33,130 bases of DNA from Chloroflexota bacterium (GCA_029778235.1 JAKOQS010000142.1:1-33130), one strand, 5' to 3'. Positions 1 to 8,866 are shown, numbered from the stretch's first letter. Numbers and translations are program-made. Notes: generated from the letters alone by a model not told the origin.

Positions 1-552
1 GCCCGGAGCCGCGAGCACCTCCCCGGTGGTCCGGCCGTCGGCGAACAGGGACGCCATGAACAGCACGAAGCAGACGGTGACGACGACCCCGATGACGCCC
101 AGCCAGCGCGGGAAGCGCGGGTCGTGCCGCCGCGCGAGGTCGATCGACGCGAGCCCCACCGTCAGCCAGCCGAGCACGAAGCACGCGAGCGCGGCCGTCG
201 CGTGCGGGCGGAGGTCGTCCCTCGGGAAGAGGCCCACGAGCGCGCCGGCGACCCCCGCGACCACGCCCGTCGTGACCCACGCGAAGCGGAGTCGCCCGGG
301 GACGGACGACGCGAGCCCCACCACGAAGATCGCGAAGCAGAGTCCGCCGACCACCAGCCCGGCGTTGAAGAGCGGTGCCGCCCGCGAGACGCTCACCTGG
401 CCGAGCTCGGAGACCCAGTGGTCCAGCGGGCTGTACGGCTCGCCCGCGGAACCGGTGTAGACCAGGGCGGTCACCACCGACCCGATCGCCAGCGCGCAGA
501 CGCCGACGATCGCGGCGAGCTGGGCGATCCGCGCCCGCGTCCGTGCGTCCAT
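1..552 (-). CDS. DUF998-type integral membrane protein (3' end cut off by window)
   Basis: An open frame starts at ATG 552 and runs leftward off the window for 184 codons without a stop. The start has a good ribosome binding site (GGAGG followed by CAGGG). After a short basic N-terminus there is a first hydrophobic segment (about residues 9-31). It is followed by SPLDHWVSELGQVSVS, which matches the conserved loop of DUF998 membrane proteins (aromatic/His, then SELG). At least four further hydrophobic segments follow. The family has no settled function. The start lies 20 nt after the cupin stop codon, so the two are probably cotranscribed. I am fairly sure of the gene and the family. The C-terminus is not visible. 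Confidence 0.72.
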   Translation of the reverse strand, partial: MDARTRARIAQLAAIVGVCALAIGSVVTALVYTGSAGEPYSPLDHWVSELGQVSVSRAAPLFNAGLVVGGLCFAIFVVGLASSVPGRLRFAWVTTGVVAGVAGALVGLFPRDDLRPHATAALACFVLGWLTVGLASIDLARRHDPRFPRWLGVIGVVVTVCFVLFMASLFADGRTTGEVLAAPG

Positions 553-572
553 CCCTGCCTCCGGCGTCTCCG

Positions 573-1187
573 TCACTCGGTCGGCACGGGGGCCAGGCTG
601 CGCGAGATCTGCGGGTACGTGCCGCGGTAGCCGAGCGCGTGCGCGAGCGGCCCGAGGAGCGCGAACGTCACCTGCTGGATCGCCGGGGGCGGGGTCCGGA
701 ACTGGACCGTGTCGGAGAACTCGCGCCCGATCGCGACCATCTGCATGAAGTCGGGCATCCCCTTCGCGTCCACGTAGCCCAGGTTCGCGAGGCCGAACAT
801 CGTCTCGAGCATGTGGCCGAACCGGGCGCCGGGCGTGACCTCCACGATGACGCGGGCGTCCCGGTCGGACGCGTTCCACCAGTCGTGCCAGCTTCCGGCC
901 CCGATCTCGGCCGACTCGCCTTCGTGAAGGACGCCCACCTCGCCGGCCCGCTTCACCGTGAGCTCGCCCTCCAGCACCGTGAACCGCTCGACCGCGCCGG
1001 GGTGCCGGTGCTCCCCCACCACGCGGGAGCCCACCCGGGCGACCATCTCGGCGCGGCTCCGACCTTCGGGGTTCTGCCACGGCAGCTCCAGGATCCGCGC
1101 CCACTCCTTCGTCACCGGGTTCACGATCTCGTCACCCACCTGCCAGGGCCGCAGGTCGGGCTGGCCGTTCGCGTCCGGGTGGCCCAT
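573..1187 (-). CDS. Cupin-domain protein
   Basis: This 204-residue protein starts at ATG 1187 with GAGGAG about 9 nt upstream. A longer in-frame extension exists but lies over the promoter region and the antisense of the next gene. The centre (about residues 40-120) is a single cupin barrel. GEHRHPGAVERFTVLEGEL gives the metal-binding motif 1 (two His and a Glu). The second motif is G-SWHDWWNAS with one His. The C-terminal 80 residues (LETMFGLANLGYVDAKGMP onward) form a helical tail often seen behind cupins in actinobacterial and Chloroflexota proteins. The substrate cannot be read from the sequence. It is the first gene of a two-gene unit with the DUF998 protein and is divergent from the FAD oxidoreductase. 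Confidence 0.82.
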   Translation of the reverse strand: MGHPDANGQPDLRPWQVGDEIVNPVTKEWARILELPWQNPEGRSRAEMVARVGSRVVGEHRHPGAVERFTVLEGELTVKRAGEVGVLHEGESAEIGAGSWHDWWNASDRDARVIVEVTPGARFGHMLETMFGLANLGYVDAKGMPDFMQMVAIGREFSDTVQFRTPPPAIQQVTFALLGPLAHALGYRGTYPQISRSLAPVPTE

Positions 1188-1415
1188 CTTCGTCGCTCTC
1201 CTCGTCCATCGCCGTGCACCGCGCATGCCCCGCCGCGACGACCAGGGACGCGTGGCGCCGCGGATCGGCGGATGGTCGCAGGGAGGAGCCGCGCTGTCGA
1301 GCCCCACCGCGATGACGTGCCACCGGGCCGCGTCCGCGGTCGCGGCCCGGGCTACGCTGAGAGTCCGCGCAGGTCCGTGCCGGGTCCGGCGGGTCGCGAG
1401 GAGGAAGTGGCCGGG
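1188..1415. promoter_or_regulatory. Divergent intergenic region between cupin and FAD oxidoreductase genes
   Basis: This 228-bp region separates two divergently read genes and must hold both promoters. On the + strand TACGCT at 1353-1358 is a plausible -10 element, but no matching -35 is seen. GAGGAAG just before 1408 is the ribosome binding site of the FAD gene. I see no clear operator dyad and no small gene. Reading frames across it are shadows. Confidence 0.35.
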
Positions 1416-2693
1416 ATGAGGACGACCCAGGAGACGGTCGACGTCGTCGTCGTGGGCGGCGGGACCGCGGGCCACGTCGCGGCGATCCAGGCCGCCCGAG
1501 CAGGCGTCACCACGTCGGTGATCGAGGCCGGCTCGATGCTCGGCGGCACCATGACCGCGGGCGGCGTCTGGATGCCGAACCACTTCTTCACGAAGACCGG
1601 GCCGGTCGTCCAGGGGATCCCGTGGGAGCTGTACACGCGCTCGAAGGAGATCGAAGGCCTCCCGGTCCCCGACTACCGCCGCCGCCGGCCGGTCGAGACC
1701 CCCGGCTACTACAGCTACATCAACGTGCCGGTCTACGCGGCCCTCGCCGAGGCCGAGGCCGTGAAGGCCGGGGTGGTCCTTCACTACCACGAGTTCGTCC
1801 AGGACGTTTCCGCCGTCGGCGATCTGTGGGAGGTCGCCTCCGTGGGCCGGGGCGTCCGGCGCGTCACGCACGCGAAGGAGATCGTCGACTGCTCCGGCGA
1901 CTCGGACGTGGTCCGGATCCTGGGCATGAGGGTGCTGAAGTCGAAGGTCTCGCAGCCCGGGACCCTGCAGTACAAGATCGGCGGCATCGAGACGGAGCAG
2001 CTCTGGAAGGAGGAGGTCCAGGCGCTCTACGAGGAGGCGATGCGCGACGGCGTCCTGCGGAAGGGCGACTGGGCGTACGCGAACATGGAGCCGTTCCTCT
2101 ACTACCTGCAGCACGGCGGCCATAACGCCACGCACATCTACGACGCGGACACCTCCGACGCCGACGGCCAGACGCGGGCGGACATCGAGGGCCGGGAGCG
2201 GATGCTCCGGATCTTCCGGTTCGTCCGCGAGAGCATCCCGGGCGCCGAGCGGGCCAGGATCGACTTCATGGCGCCCCACGCGCTCGCCCGGGAGACCTTC
2301 CACACGGTGGGCGAGTACACGGTGGTGAAGGACGACTTCGTCAAGGCGACCGACTTCCCCGACAAGGTCTGCAATGCCTTCAACTACATCGACCTCCACA
2401 GCCAGGCCATCGGCTGCGAGGTCAGCTTCATCGACGACCCGGAGGCGATCCCGACCGTCCCGTTCCGCGCGCTCATCCCGAAGGGCAGCCGGCGGATCAC
2501 GGTCGCCGGCCGGAACGTCTCTGCGAACCGGATCGCGTTCGCGGGGATCCGCGCCCAGTGCACGTGCATGGCGATGGGCCAGGCGATGGGTGCTGCAGCT
2601 GCGCTCGCCGTCCAGCGCGGCGTCGCGTCGCGCGACGTGGACAGCCGCGACATCGTGGCGCTGACCGTGGAGCACGGAGCCGTGCCGGTGTAG
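1416..2693 (+). CDS. FAD-dependent oxidoreductase (FAD_oxidored family)
   Basis: This is a 425-residue flavoprotein. The N-terminus is a Rossmann dinucleotide fold: beta strand VDVVVVGGGTAGHVAAIQAA (GGGTAG at residues 14-19), then VIEAGSMLGGTMTAGGV, which matches the FAD_oxidored family (PF12831; GG-T-A-GGV after the acidic residue). Near the C-terminus ISANR-like text (NVSANRIAFAGIRAQCTCMAMGQAMGAAAALA) matches the second FAD-contacting segment. It probably oxidises or reduces a small organic substrate in the cytoplasm, but the substrate is not evident. ATG 1416 is chosen because GAGGAAG lies 9 nt upstream. An in-frame GTG at 1407 is possible. The PfkB kinase follows 104 bp later on the same strand. 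Confidence 0.87.
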   Translation: MRTTQETVDVVVVGGGTAGHVAAIQAARAGVTTSVIEAGSMLGGTMTAGGVWMPNHFFTKTGPVVQGIPWELYTRSKEIEGLPVPDYRRRRPVETPGYYSYINVPVYAALAEAEAVKAGVVLHYHEFVQDVSAVGDLWEVASVGRGVRRVTHAKEIVDCSGDSDVVRILGMRVLKSKVSQPGTLQYKIGGIETEQLWKEEVQALYEEAMRDGVLRKGDWAYANMEPFLYYLQHGGHNATHIYDADTSDADGQTRADIEGRERMLRIFRFVRESIPGAERARIDFMAPHALARETFHTVGEYTVVKDDFVKATDFPDKVCNAFNYIDLHSQAIGCEVSFIDDPEAIPTVPFRALIPKGSRRITVAGRNVSANRIAFAGIRAQCTCMAMGQAMGAAAALAVQRGVASRDVDSRDIVALTVEHGAVPV

Positions 2694-2797
2694 GGGCCTG
2701 GGCGAGGGCCGCCGGAGGTGCCTGTCGGCCCGTGCCGACGGCGTCGCGCCGCCACGTGGACGCCGAGGAACGCCGAGGTGGCAGGAGGGAGACCAGG

Positions 2798-3739
2798 GTG
2801 ATCCTCGTCGCCGGTGAGGCGCTCATCGACCTCGTGCCCGTCCCGGGCGCCGTGGAGCCCACGTATGTCGCGCGTGCAGGCGGCTCGCCGTTCAACGTCG
2901 CGGTGGGGCTCGGGCGGCTGGGTGGCGACGCGGCGTACCTCGGGCGGCTCTCGCGTGATCCGTTCGGCCGCCTCCTCCGCCGTGCCCTCGAGGTGGACGG
3001 CGTGGACACCCGGTTCGTCATCGAGGGCGACGAGCCGTCGGCGCTCGCCGTGGTTGACGTCGCCGCGGGTGCCGAGCCGGTCTTCACGTTCCACGGCGAG
3101 GGGACGGCCGACCGGCTGTTGCGGGTCGAGGACCTCCCGTCCCCACTGCCGGACGAGGTCTCGGCCGTGCACGTCGGGTCCATCTCGCTCGTGCGCGAGC
3201 CGGGCGCTGCCGTCTACGTGGAGCTGATGCGCCGCGAGCACGGCCGGCGGGTGGTGAGCCTCGACCCCAACGTCCGGCCCGCGTTGGTGGGAGACCGGGA
3301 CGCGTACCTGGCGCGGCTCGAGGTCATGATCGCGCTCTCCGACGTCGTGAAGGTGAGCCGCGCGGACCTCGGGTGGCTTCACTCGGGCCGGGACCCCGAG
3401 GCGGTCGCGGCGGGGTGGCTCGCCCTCGGTCCGTCGCTGGTCGTCGTCACGCGCGGGGGCGAAGGGACGACCGCCCTGACGCCGTCCGGGCGCGTGGAGG
3501 TGACCGGCCGGCCCGTGACGGTGGTCGACACCGTGGGCGCGGGAGACGCGTTCACCTCGGGCCTGCTCGCCGCCCTGGCGGACGCGGACGACCTCGCCCC
3601 GGTCGCCCTCCGGGGCATGACCGACGACGACCTGCGCCGCGCCCTCACGTTCGCGAACGCGGCCGCGTCGATCGCGTGCACGCGGCCGGGCGCGCAGCCG
3701 CCCACGCGGGCGGAGGTGGAGGCGGTGCTCGGGGTCTGA
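2798..3739 (+). CDS. PfkB-family sugar kinase (fructokinase-like)
   Basis: This 313-residue ribokinase/PfkB-family kinase phosphorylates a sugar or nucleoside with ATP. The first motif is visible as GGSPFNVAVGLGRLGG (about 28-43). The second is DTVGAGDAFTSGLL (about 244-257), containing the anion hole GAGD and catalytic base Asp250. The length is normal for the family. GTG 2798 is the start: GGAGGGA lies about 9 nt upstream and the protein then begins at the usual first strand (ILVAGEALIDLV). The GGSPFNVA wording is typical of fructokinase-like members, but the substrate cannot be fixed from sequence. It may be cotranscribed with the preceding FAD oxidoreductase. Confidence 0.88.
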   Translation: MILVAGEALIDLVPVPGAVEPTYVARAGGSPFNVAVGLGRLGGDAAYLGRLSRDPFGRLLRRALEVDGVDTRFVIEGDEPSALAVVDVAAGAEPVFTFHGEGTADRLLRVEDLPSPLPDEVSAVHVGSISLVREPGAAVYVELMRREHGRRVVSLDPNVRPALVGDRDAYLARLEVMIALSDVVKVSRADLGWLHSGRDPEAVAAGWLALGPSLVVVTRGGEGTTALTPSGRVEVTGRPVTVVDTVGAGDAFTSGLLAALADADDLAPVALRGMTDDDLRRALTFANAAASIACTRPGAQPPTRAEVEAVLGV

Positions 3740-3795
3740 CGGCTGCCGGAACGCGGACGGCCGGGCGCGGATCGCCGGCCTCGCGCCGGGCGCGG

Positions 3796-3801
3796 TATCG
3801 T
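3796..3801 (+). promoter_or_regulatory. Possible -10 element upstream of the PPOX gene
   Basis: TATCGT stands out in very GC-rich DNA 34 nt upstream of ATG 3836. There is no recognisable -35 box. The call rests only on composition and position. Confidence 0.3.
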
Positions 3802-3835
3802 TCGCCCTCCAGCCGACGCCACCGGAGACTCCGCC

Positions 3836-4258
3836 ATGCTCCCCACCACCGTCCGGGACTTCATCGGCACCGGGCCCATCGCCCACCTCGTCACGCTGCG
3901 CGCGGACGGCAGCCCGCACATCTCCCTCGCGTGGGTAGGGATCGAGGACGACGAGGTCGTGATCGGAACGCTCTTCGACCAGCCCAAGCTCCGCGACATC
4001 CGCCGCGACCCGCGGGTGACGCTCTCCTTCGTGACCGGGGTCCGGAACGCGATGGGGCTCGACGAGTACCTGGTGCTCGATGGGCGGGCACGGATCACCG
4101 AGGGCGGCGCGGCCGACCTCCTGCAGCGCCTGGCGCACGTCTACCTGGGGCCGGACGTGCGCTTCCCGCCCATGCCGGACCCGCCGGCCGGGTTCGTGAC
4201 CCGGATCGCCGTCGATCGGGTCTCCGGCCTCGGCCCCTGGAAGGGCAACGAGGGCTGA
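3836..4258 (+). CDS. PPOX-class flavoprotein, probably F420-dependent
   Basis: This 140-residue protein has the split-barrel fold of the pyridoxamine 5'-phosphate oxidase family. Diagnostic text is IAHLVTLRADGSPHISLAWVG (about 15-35), then VIGTLFDQPKLRDIRRDPRVTLSFV (about 49-73), a pattern typical of the small PPOX-type F420-dependent oxidoreductases of high-GC Gram-positive-type bacteria. It ends with RIAVDRVSGLGPW. These proteins form dimers binding a deazaflavin or flavin at the interface and reduce small electrophiles or tetrapyrrole-like compounds. The choice of F420 over FMN is inferred from family resemblance. It stands alone, 96 bp after the kinase and convergent with the PEP-synthase-like gene. 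Confidence 0.85.
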   Translation: MLPTTVRDFIGTGPIAHLVTLRADGSPHISLAWVGIEDDEVVIGTLFDQPKLRDIRRDPRVTLSFVTGVRNAMGLDEYLVLDGRARITEGGAADLLQRLAHVYLGPDVRFPPMPDPPAGFVTRIAVDRVSGLGPWKGNEG

Positions 4259-4336
4259 CGGGGAACGAACGAGTGGCGGGCGCGCGGCCCGGCTGGCTGT
4301 CCGGCCGGCGACCGCAGCGGCGCGCTCCCGGGCCCG

Positions 4337-6841
4337 TCAGGCTCCCACGCCAGCCTCCACGAGGATCGATCCGGCAGCCCCGTCGAGCAGGATGGTCGCG
4401 CCGTCCGGGATCCGCGAGCAGGCGTCCGGCACGGACGCGACGCACGGGATGCCGTACTCGCGGGCGACGACCGAGGAGTGCGACAGGATCCCGCCGCTCT
4501 CCGCGACGACACCCGACGCCCGGGCGAACAGGGGCGTCCAGGCGACGTCCGAGAACGGGACGACCAGGATGTCGCCGGGCGCCACACGCTCGAAGTCGGC
4601 TGCACCGCGGACGACCCGGGCCGTGCCGCGCACCTGGCCGCGGGACGTCGGGATGCCGGTCAGCGTAGAGACGGGCTCCACGCGGCCGCGCCGCGCGACG
4701 AAGGCGTCACCGTAGACGACTTCCGGGACGACGAGGTCGGCTGCCTCCGCGACCTCCGCCCGTCGGCGCGCGACGAGCAAATGCGGGTCGCCGTCACCCA
4801 GCGGGGCGTCGCCGACGAGTGCGCGCACCTCGCCGGCAGTGAGGTAGAAGACGTCGTCGCGCTCGCCGATGGCTCCGCGGGTCAGGAGCAGGTCCGCCAG
4901 GGCGAGGTACGTGGGTCGATAGAGCCCGTAGATGCGGGCCCAGGTGACACCCACCGCGTCGCGATACACGCGGAACGCCCCCGCGCGCCGCCACAGCAGC
5001 CGGAGGAGCGGGCGCTGCACGGCGGGAACGCGCCGGAGCACGGCATCCAGGTCGATCGGCGACCCACCAGCGGGTGCGGTCCCGTCCCGCTCGCCCTGCG
5101 CCAGCACGAGGTCCACCACGTGATCGGGATCCTCTCGCCACGTCCGCAGGGAGAGGTCGTTGCCGCTGTCGGAGAGATGGCCGAACCGGGTGAGGTAGGC
5201 GTCGAGCGCCGTCCGGAGCGGCGCAAGGTCCGCCCGTCCGTGGACGGCGGCCGTGCGTCGCGTGGCGAGGTCGCCGCGTGCATCCTCCGGCAGGTCGCGG
5301 ACGAGGGCCGCCATCGCGTCGAGAGAGCGCGCCGGGCTCCACCCGACACGGTCCGGGCGGTCGGCCGCGGGGTCGACGACGGCCGGATCGATTCCGGCAC
5401 GCTGGAGCTGGAGGGCCAGACCGCGATCGTAGGCGAGCATCGTGAGCGGGACGACGATGTTCGCGTATGCGGCGCGACGGGCGGCGGCGTCGATCGCGTC
5501 GAGGCGTCGCAGGAGCGCCGGGCCACCCATCACGTCGGGGTCCTCGGCGGCGAGGTCGTCGTAGACGCGGCGCAGCTCGCGCAACTCGGCTCGCACCCAG
5601 CGCCCGCGTCGCACCAGGCGCCCGGCGGCCCGCGCGACCCGTGGGAGATGACGCATGGCGCCGGCGCCCGGACGGAACCTCGGTGCCTCCGGGCCCTTCG
5701 GCAAGCCCAGCAGGAGCTCCAGGGTGTCGTGGGGCATCCCGAGAGCCTCGAACACCGAGCCGATCGTGGTCATGTCGAAGTACGCGCGGTAGCCGAAGGA
5801 ACGCGCGAGATCGTCGGGTCGCACGTCCAGCGGGCCGACGAGCTCCTCGAGGAGGTCGAGCCAGGCGGAGTTGACCACGGGGACGTTGACCGACCAGACG
5901 AGCGGCTTGATGACGCCAGGCAGCACGTCACGGGCGATGCGGCGCGAGTACACCCGCAGGTCTCCGAGGCCGCTGATCGGCCGCGCTCCCAGCCACCAGG
6001 TCGTCGTCCCGTCCGCGACCCATTCGAGCTCCAGGGCACCCTCACCGGTCGCCGCGAGCCGCGCGGCCGTGACCGCCACGCTCTCCACCAGCGGCGCGGG
6101 GACGCGGGGGGCATCGGGTGCATCCGTGAACGCTCCCCAGCGGCGGACCCAGCGATCCGGGCTGGCGGCGCCCGCGACGACCGTGGCGCCCGGGCCCTGC
6201 ACCGCCTCGACGACGACCTCGTCCAGGCCGGTCACCGGGTTGCGCGAGAAGACGACACCGGCTCCCGACGCGGGCACCATCTCCTGGATGACGACGGCCA
6301 CCCGCTCGGGGATGCCATCCCCGGTCCGCCGCGCATGTGCCGCGAGCCGGTCGCGGTCCACCGCCGCCACCTCGCGCACCGCCGCCACGACCCTGTGCGC
6401 CGGGACGTCGAGCAGGTGCGGGAACTGGCCGGCGAAGGCCCGCAGCGCGCCATGATCGCCGTCGACGGACGAGCGGATCGCGTAGGACGCGTCCGGATCG
6501 AGCCAGCGGCGCAGGGCGCTCCCAACGAGCTCCGTCGCGAGCGGGTCGTCGTGGGCGAGGTCCGCGGCGATCTCCACCGGCACCGCGACCGCGGCCGGCA
6601 CCGGCACGCCCTGGCGGGCGAGCCACGCGATCGACACGGCCTTCGCGCCCACGTGCGCGGAGTCCGGGTGTCGTGCTCCGGGCGCGAGCGCCACGAGGGG
6701 TGACGGGGCGACCGCGTGCGGGCGGGCTGGGCGGACGGCACGAGGTGCGTCCGACGCGTGGTGGTCGTGGTCGTCCCGGCCATGAGCGTGGACGATGGCG
6801 GGCGGCCGGATGAGCCCGCGTGGGCGTCCCGGTGACGGCAT
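4337..6841 (-). CDS. PEP synthase / rifampicin phosphotransferase-like protein
   Basis: This 834-residue protein has the three parts of the PEP-utilising phosphotransferase family. First is an ATP-grasp domain (about 60-290): HVGAKAVSIAWLARQGVPVP, YAIRSSVDGDHGALRAFAGQF, VVIQEMVPASGAGVVFSRNP and LGARPIS. Next is a long, poorly conserved middle (about 300-700). Last is a swivelling phosphohistidine domain with SRGQVRGTARVV and GGILSHSSVVAREYGIPCV, with the phosphorylated His near residue 788. The architecture matches rifampicin phosphotransferase and short PEP-synthase-like proteins rather than true PpsA, which has a C-terminal PEP/pyruvate TIM barrel. The acceptor is unknown. ATG 6841 has GAGGT 6-7 nt upstream and lies 8 nt after the ferrochelatase stop, so the two are cotranscribed. 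The first 55 residues are low-complexity and His-rich, so a later start is possible. Confidence 0.85.
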   Translation of the reverse strand: MPSPGRPRGLIRPPAIVHAHGRDDHDHHASDAPRAVRPARPHAVAPSPLVALAPGARHPDSAHVGAKAVSIAWLARQGVPVPAAVAVPVEIAADLAHDDPLATELVGSALRRWLDPDASYAIRSSVDGDHGALRAFAGQFPHLLDVPAHRVVAAVREVAAVDRDRLAAHARRTGDGIPERVAVVIQEMVPASGAGVVFSRNPVTGLDEVVVEAVQGPGATVVAGAASPDRWVRRWGAFTDAPDAPRVPAPLVESVAVTAARLAATGEGALELEWVADGTTTWWLGARPISGLGDLRVYSRRIARDVLPGVIKPLVWSVNVPVVNSAWLDLLEELVGPLDVRPDDLARSFGYRAYFDMTTIGSVFEALGMPHDTLELLLGLPKGPEAPRFRPGAGAMRHLPRVARAAGRLVRRGRWVRAELRELRRVYDDLAAEDPDVMGGPALLRRLDAIDAAARRAAYANIVVPLTMLAYDRGLALQLQRAGIDPAVVDPAADRPDRVGWSPARSLDAMAALVRDLPEDARGDLATRRTAAVHGRADLAPLRTALDAYLTRFGHLSDSGNDLSLRTWREDPDHVVDLVLAQGERDGTAPAGGSPIDLDAVLRRVPAVQRPLLRLLWRRAGAFRVYRDAVGVTWARIYGLYRPTYLALADLLLTRGAIGERDDVFYLTAGEVRALVGDAPLGDGDPHLLVARRRAEVAEAADLVVPEVVYGDAFVARRGRVEPVSTLTGIPTSRGQVRGTARVVRGAADFERVAPGDILVVPFSDVAWTPLFARASGVVAESGGILSHSSVVAREYGIPCVASVPDACSRIPDGATILLDGAAGSILVEAGVGA

Positions 6842-6849
6842 GTGCGACC

Positions 6850-7947
6850 TCAAAGCGATCCGGCGTCGTCGATGAGCGGCGAGATCCAGTCCGCGGCGAG
6901 CCCCATGAGCTCCGGGTCGTCGTTGAGGCTCGGCAGGCGGAGCACCTCGACGTCGGGATGGAGCGTGCGCAGGCGGTCTGTCGTGTAGCCCACGTCCAGG
7001 AGGGTCTCGTGGTTGTCGGTCACGAACCCGATCGGTGCGAACACGATCGCGCGGGCACCCGTGGTGACGAGGTTCCGGGCGGCCTGGAGCATGTCCGGCT
7101 GCGTCCATCGGCCCGGCGTCGGGTGGTTCATCCATCCCAGGCTGATGTTCGGGAACTCGTGCCACAGCCGCTCCTTGACGGCGTGGTAGAGGATCCGACT
7201 GTCGCGGATGCCCGTCTCGAACCCCCTCGCCTTGTACGGGCAGCCGTGGTTGAGGAGCACGACGCCGATCTGCGAGGTGGCGTGCCGGGCCTTGAGGGTT
7301 CGGGCCCCCTCCCGCACGTGTCGCGCGAGGCGCTCGTGGTAGGCGGGCCGGTCATGGAAGCTCGGCAGGTAGCGGATCTCCCGGATCCACGTCCCATCCG
7401 ACCCCAGCGCCTTGTTCACCTGCTCCAGCGACAGCCCGCCCGTGTACACGGAGTCCACCACCAGGAGCGGGTAGATGACCAGACGGTCGTACCCGGCGGC
7501 GCGGATCGCCGGCAGCACCTGCTCGGGCAGGTACCCGTCGCAGAAGTTCAGCGCCGTGAACACCTCGACCCGGTCGCCGTACCGCTCGCGGAGCGCCAGC
7601 TGGAGGCCGGCCCGCTGGCGCTCGAAGATCGCGTTGTGCGGCGAGACGAACCGGTTCGCCCGCTCGTACTCCGCCCGCGCCTTGCGTGCGAGACGGCGAG
7701 ACATGAGGGGCACGACCCGGTCGGGGATCCTGACCGACTTGCTCACCAGCAGCCGCAGGGACAGCGCGTTGTACGCGGCCAGGTCGGCGTTGTCCTCCAC
7801 CTCCCCGTAGCCGCACAGCAGGACCGCGACGCGAGCGCCGTCCGCGTCCGGGTGCGCGCGTGCGTGACGGGCCTCGTCGTCGGCATGGTCACGCTCGATC
7901 ACGGCATCGGCCGCCGCGCCGGGGCGGCTCGTCTCCTTCGCCTTCAT
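6850..7947 (-). CDS. hemH: Ferrochelatase (HemH/CpfC family), divergent
   Basis: This 365-residue protein belongs to the ferrochelatase family, which inserts Fe2+ into a porphyrin (protoporphyrin IX or coproporphyrin III). The best marker is APIGFVTDNHETLLDVG (about 304-320), the C-terminal motif with catalytic Glu314. The metal-site His of the usual AHSLP motif appears as LLNHGCPYKARGFETG (His234). The N-terminus reads VAVLLCGYGEVED where most family members have an NLGGP-type motif. The C-terminal motif has His next to Glu (DNHE) rather than two residues before it (DHxE). The assignment is good but the active site is unusual. ATG 7947 has GAGGGG 3-4 nt upstream. The first 38 residues are charged and dispensable-looking. 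The PEP-synthase-like gene follows 8 nt later. No other haem gene is adjacent. Confidence 0.85.
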   Translation of the reverse strand: MKAKETSRPGAAADAVIERDHADDEARHARAHPDADGARVAVLLCGYGEVEDNADLAAYNALSLRLLVSKSVRIPDRVVPLMSRRLARKARAEYERANRFVSPHNAIFERQRAGLQLALRERYGDRVEVFTALNFCDGYLPEQVLPAIRAAGYDRLVIYPLLVVDSVYTGGLSLEQVNKALGSDGTWIREIRYLPSFHDRPAYHERLARHVREGARTLKARHATSQIGVVLLNHGCPYKARGFETGIRDSRILYHAVKERLWHEFPNISLGWMNHPTPGRWTQPDMLQAARNLVTTGARAIVFAPIGFVTDNHETLLDVGYTTDRLRTLHPDVEVLRLPSLNDDPELMGLAADWISPLIDDAGSL

Positions 7948-8104
7948 GACCCCCTCGACCTGATGGATGCCCGAGCCCGGCCGCCTGGACGCCAGGCTGG
8001 TCGAGCCGCGATGGTGACACAGGACCGGGCGGAACGGCGTGGAACGGCGCGGACCGCGTCGCCCTTGCCCGTCACACGCCACCGGGACCCCGGGGGTCGA
8101 CCCG

Positions 8105-8866
8105 TCACGGCGCCGATCCGAGCGGGACGATGCCCGCCGCGATGGCATCCGGGTCGATCGCCGCGACCGCCTCGTCGCCGCCGAGGATCGACACGAGGAG
8201 CGTGTGGCCCGGTGCCCCGATGACCCAGGCGACCGCAGTCGTTCCCTCCGCACCGGGGTCGCCCGCCGAGTGGGCCTCGATCCGCACGGCCTCGCCCGCA
8301 GGCAGGCGCACACGCTCGCGGGTGGACGTCGCGGCGCCCACCGTCTCTTGCACGCCGGCCGCGATGAACCCGGCGACGAGATCGAGCAGGAGGCCGCCGA
8401 CCGATGGCTCCGTCGCCATCACCGAGATGTCCGTCGGGATGGGCCCCGCGGGCGAGGATGCGGACGGGTCGACCGCGAAGAACACGGGCTTCGCACGTTC
8501 GCCCAGCCGGTCGACCTGCGCGAGCAGGGCACCCGCGCCGGGGAACCGGGCCTCGAGCTCCGCGCGGCGCGACGGGTCGGCGAGACCCTCGGGCGACACC
8601 AGCTCCCAGCCGTGCGGGACGGGCAGGCGGATCCCCGCCGAGGCGACGTCGACCCAGGCGGTGCCGCGCGGCGCGACCGACGGGCTCCCACTCGCGGTGG
8701 ACGGCGCCGGTTCGGCGGGCGGCGTGGCCGCCGTCGGTCCTGGCGCCGTCGCGGACGGCATGACGGTGGGGCCGCTCGTCGGACCGGGCGCACCGCAGGC
8801 GGTCGCGACGGCGGCGACGGCCACGACCGACGCGACAAGACGCCGGGCTGCGGTCGGGCGCGTCAC
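8105..8866 (-). CDS. Putative lipoprotein, last gene of the ABC export operon
   Basis: The 253-residue product begins with a basic N-terminus and a hydrophobic stretch, followed by AVATAC. This is a relaxed lipobox with the lipidated Cys at residue 24. A Pro/Ser/Thr/Ala-rich linker (about 25-75) precedes a globular part (VDVASAGIRLPVPHGWELV onward) resembling small secreted stress or surface proteins with a HGWE-type first strand. No enzymatic motif is seen. GTG 8866 is chosen because it overlaps the adaptor stop codon as GTGA, a classical coupling arrangement, and puts the signal peptide at the N-terminus. A longer frame to 8905 would bury it. The context suggests an exported partner or cargo of the ABC system. 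Confidence 0.78.
   Translation of the reverse strand: MTRPTAARRLVASVVAVAAVATACGAPGPTSGPTVMPSATAPGPTAATPPAEPAPSTASGSPSVAPRGTAWVDVASAGIRLPVPHGWELVSPEGLADPSRRAELEARFPGAGALLAQVDRLGERAKPVFFAVDPSASSPAGPIPTDISVMATEPSVGGLLLDLVAGFIAAGVQETVGAATSTRERVRLPAGEAVRIEAHSAGDPGAEGTTAVAWVIGAPGHTLLVSILGGDEAVAAIDPDAIAAGIVPLGSAP

Noticed and set aside
4259..4336. Terminator between the PPOX and PEP-synthase-like genes
   Set aside because: Only a 7-bp stem with a wobble (CGGCTGG/CCGGCCG) is found, which is expected by chance in such GC-rich DNA.
4478..6703. Long plus-strand frame opposite the PEP-synthase-like gene
   Set aside because: No family motif, composition dominated by Arg/Asp/Glu. The minus strand has full ATP-grasp and phosphohistidine motifs.
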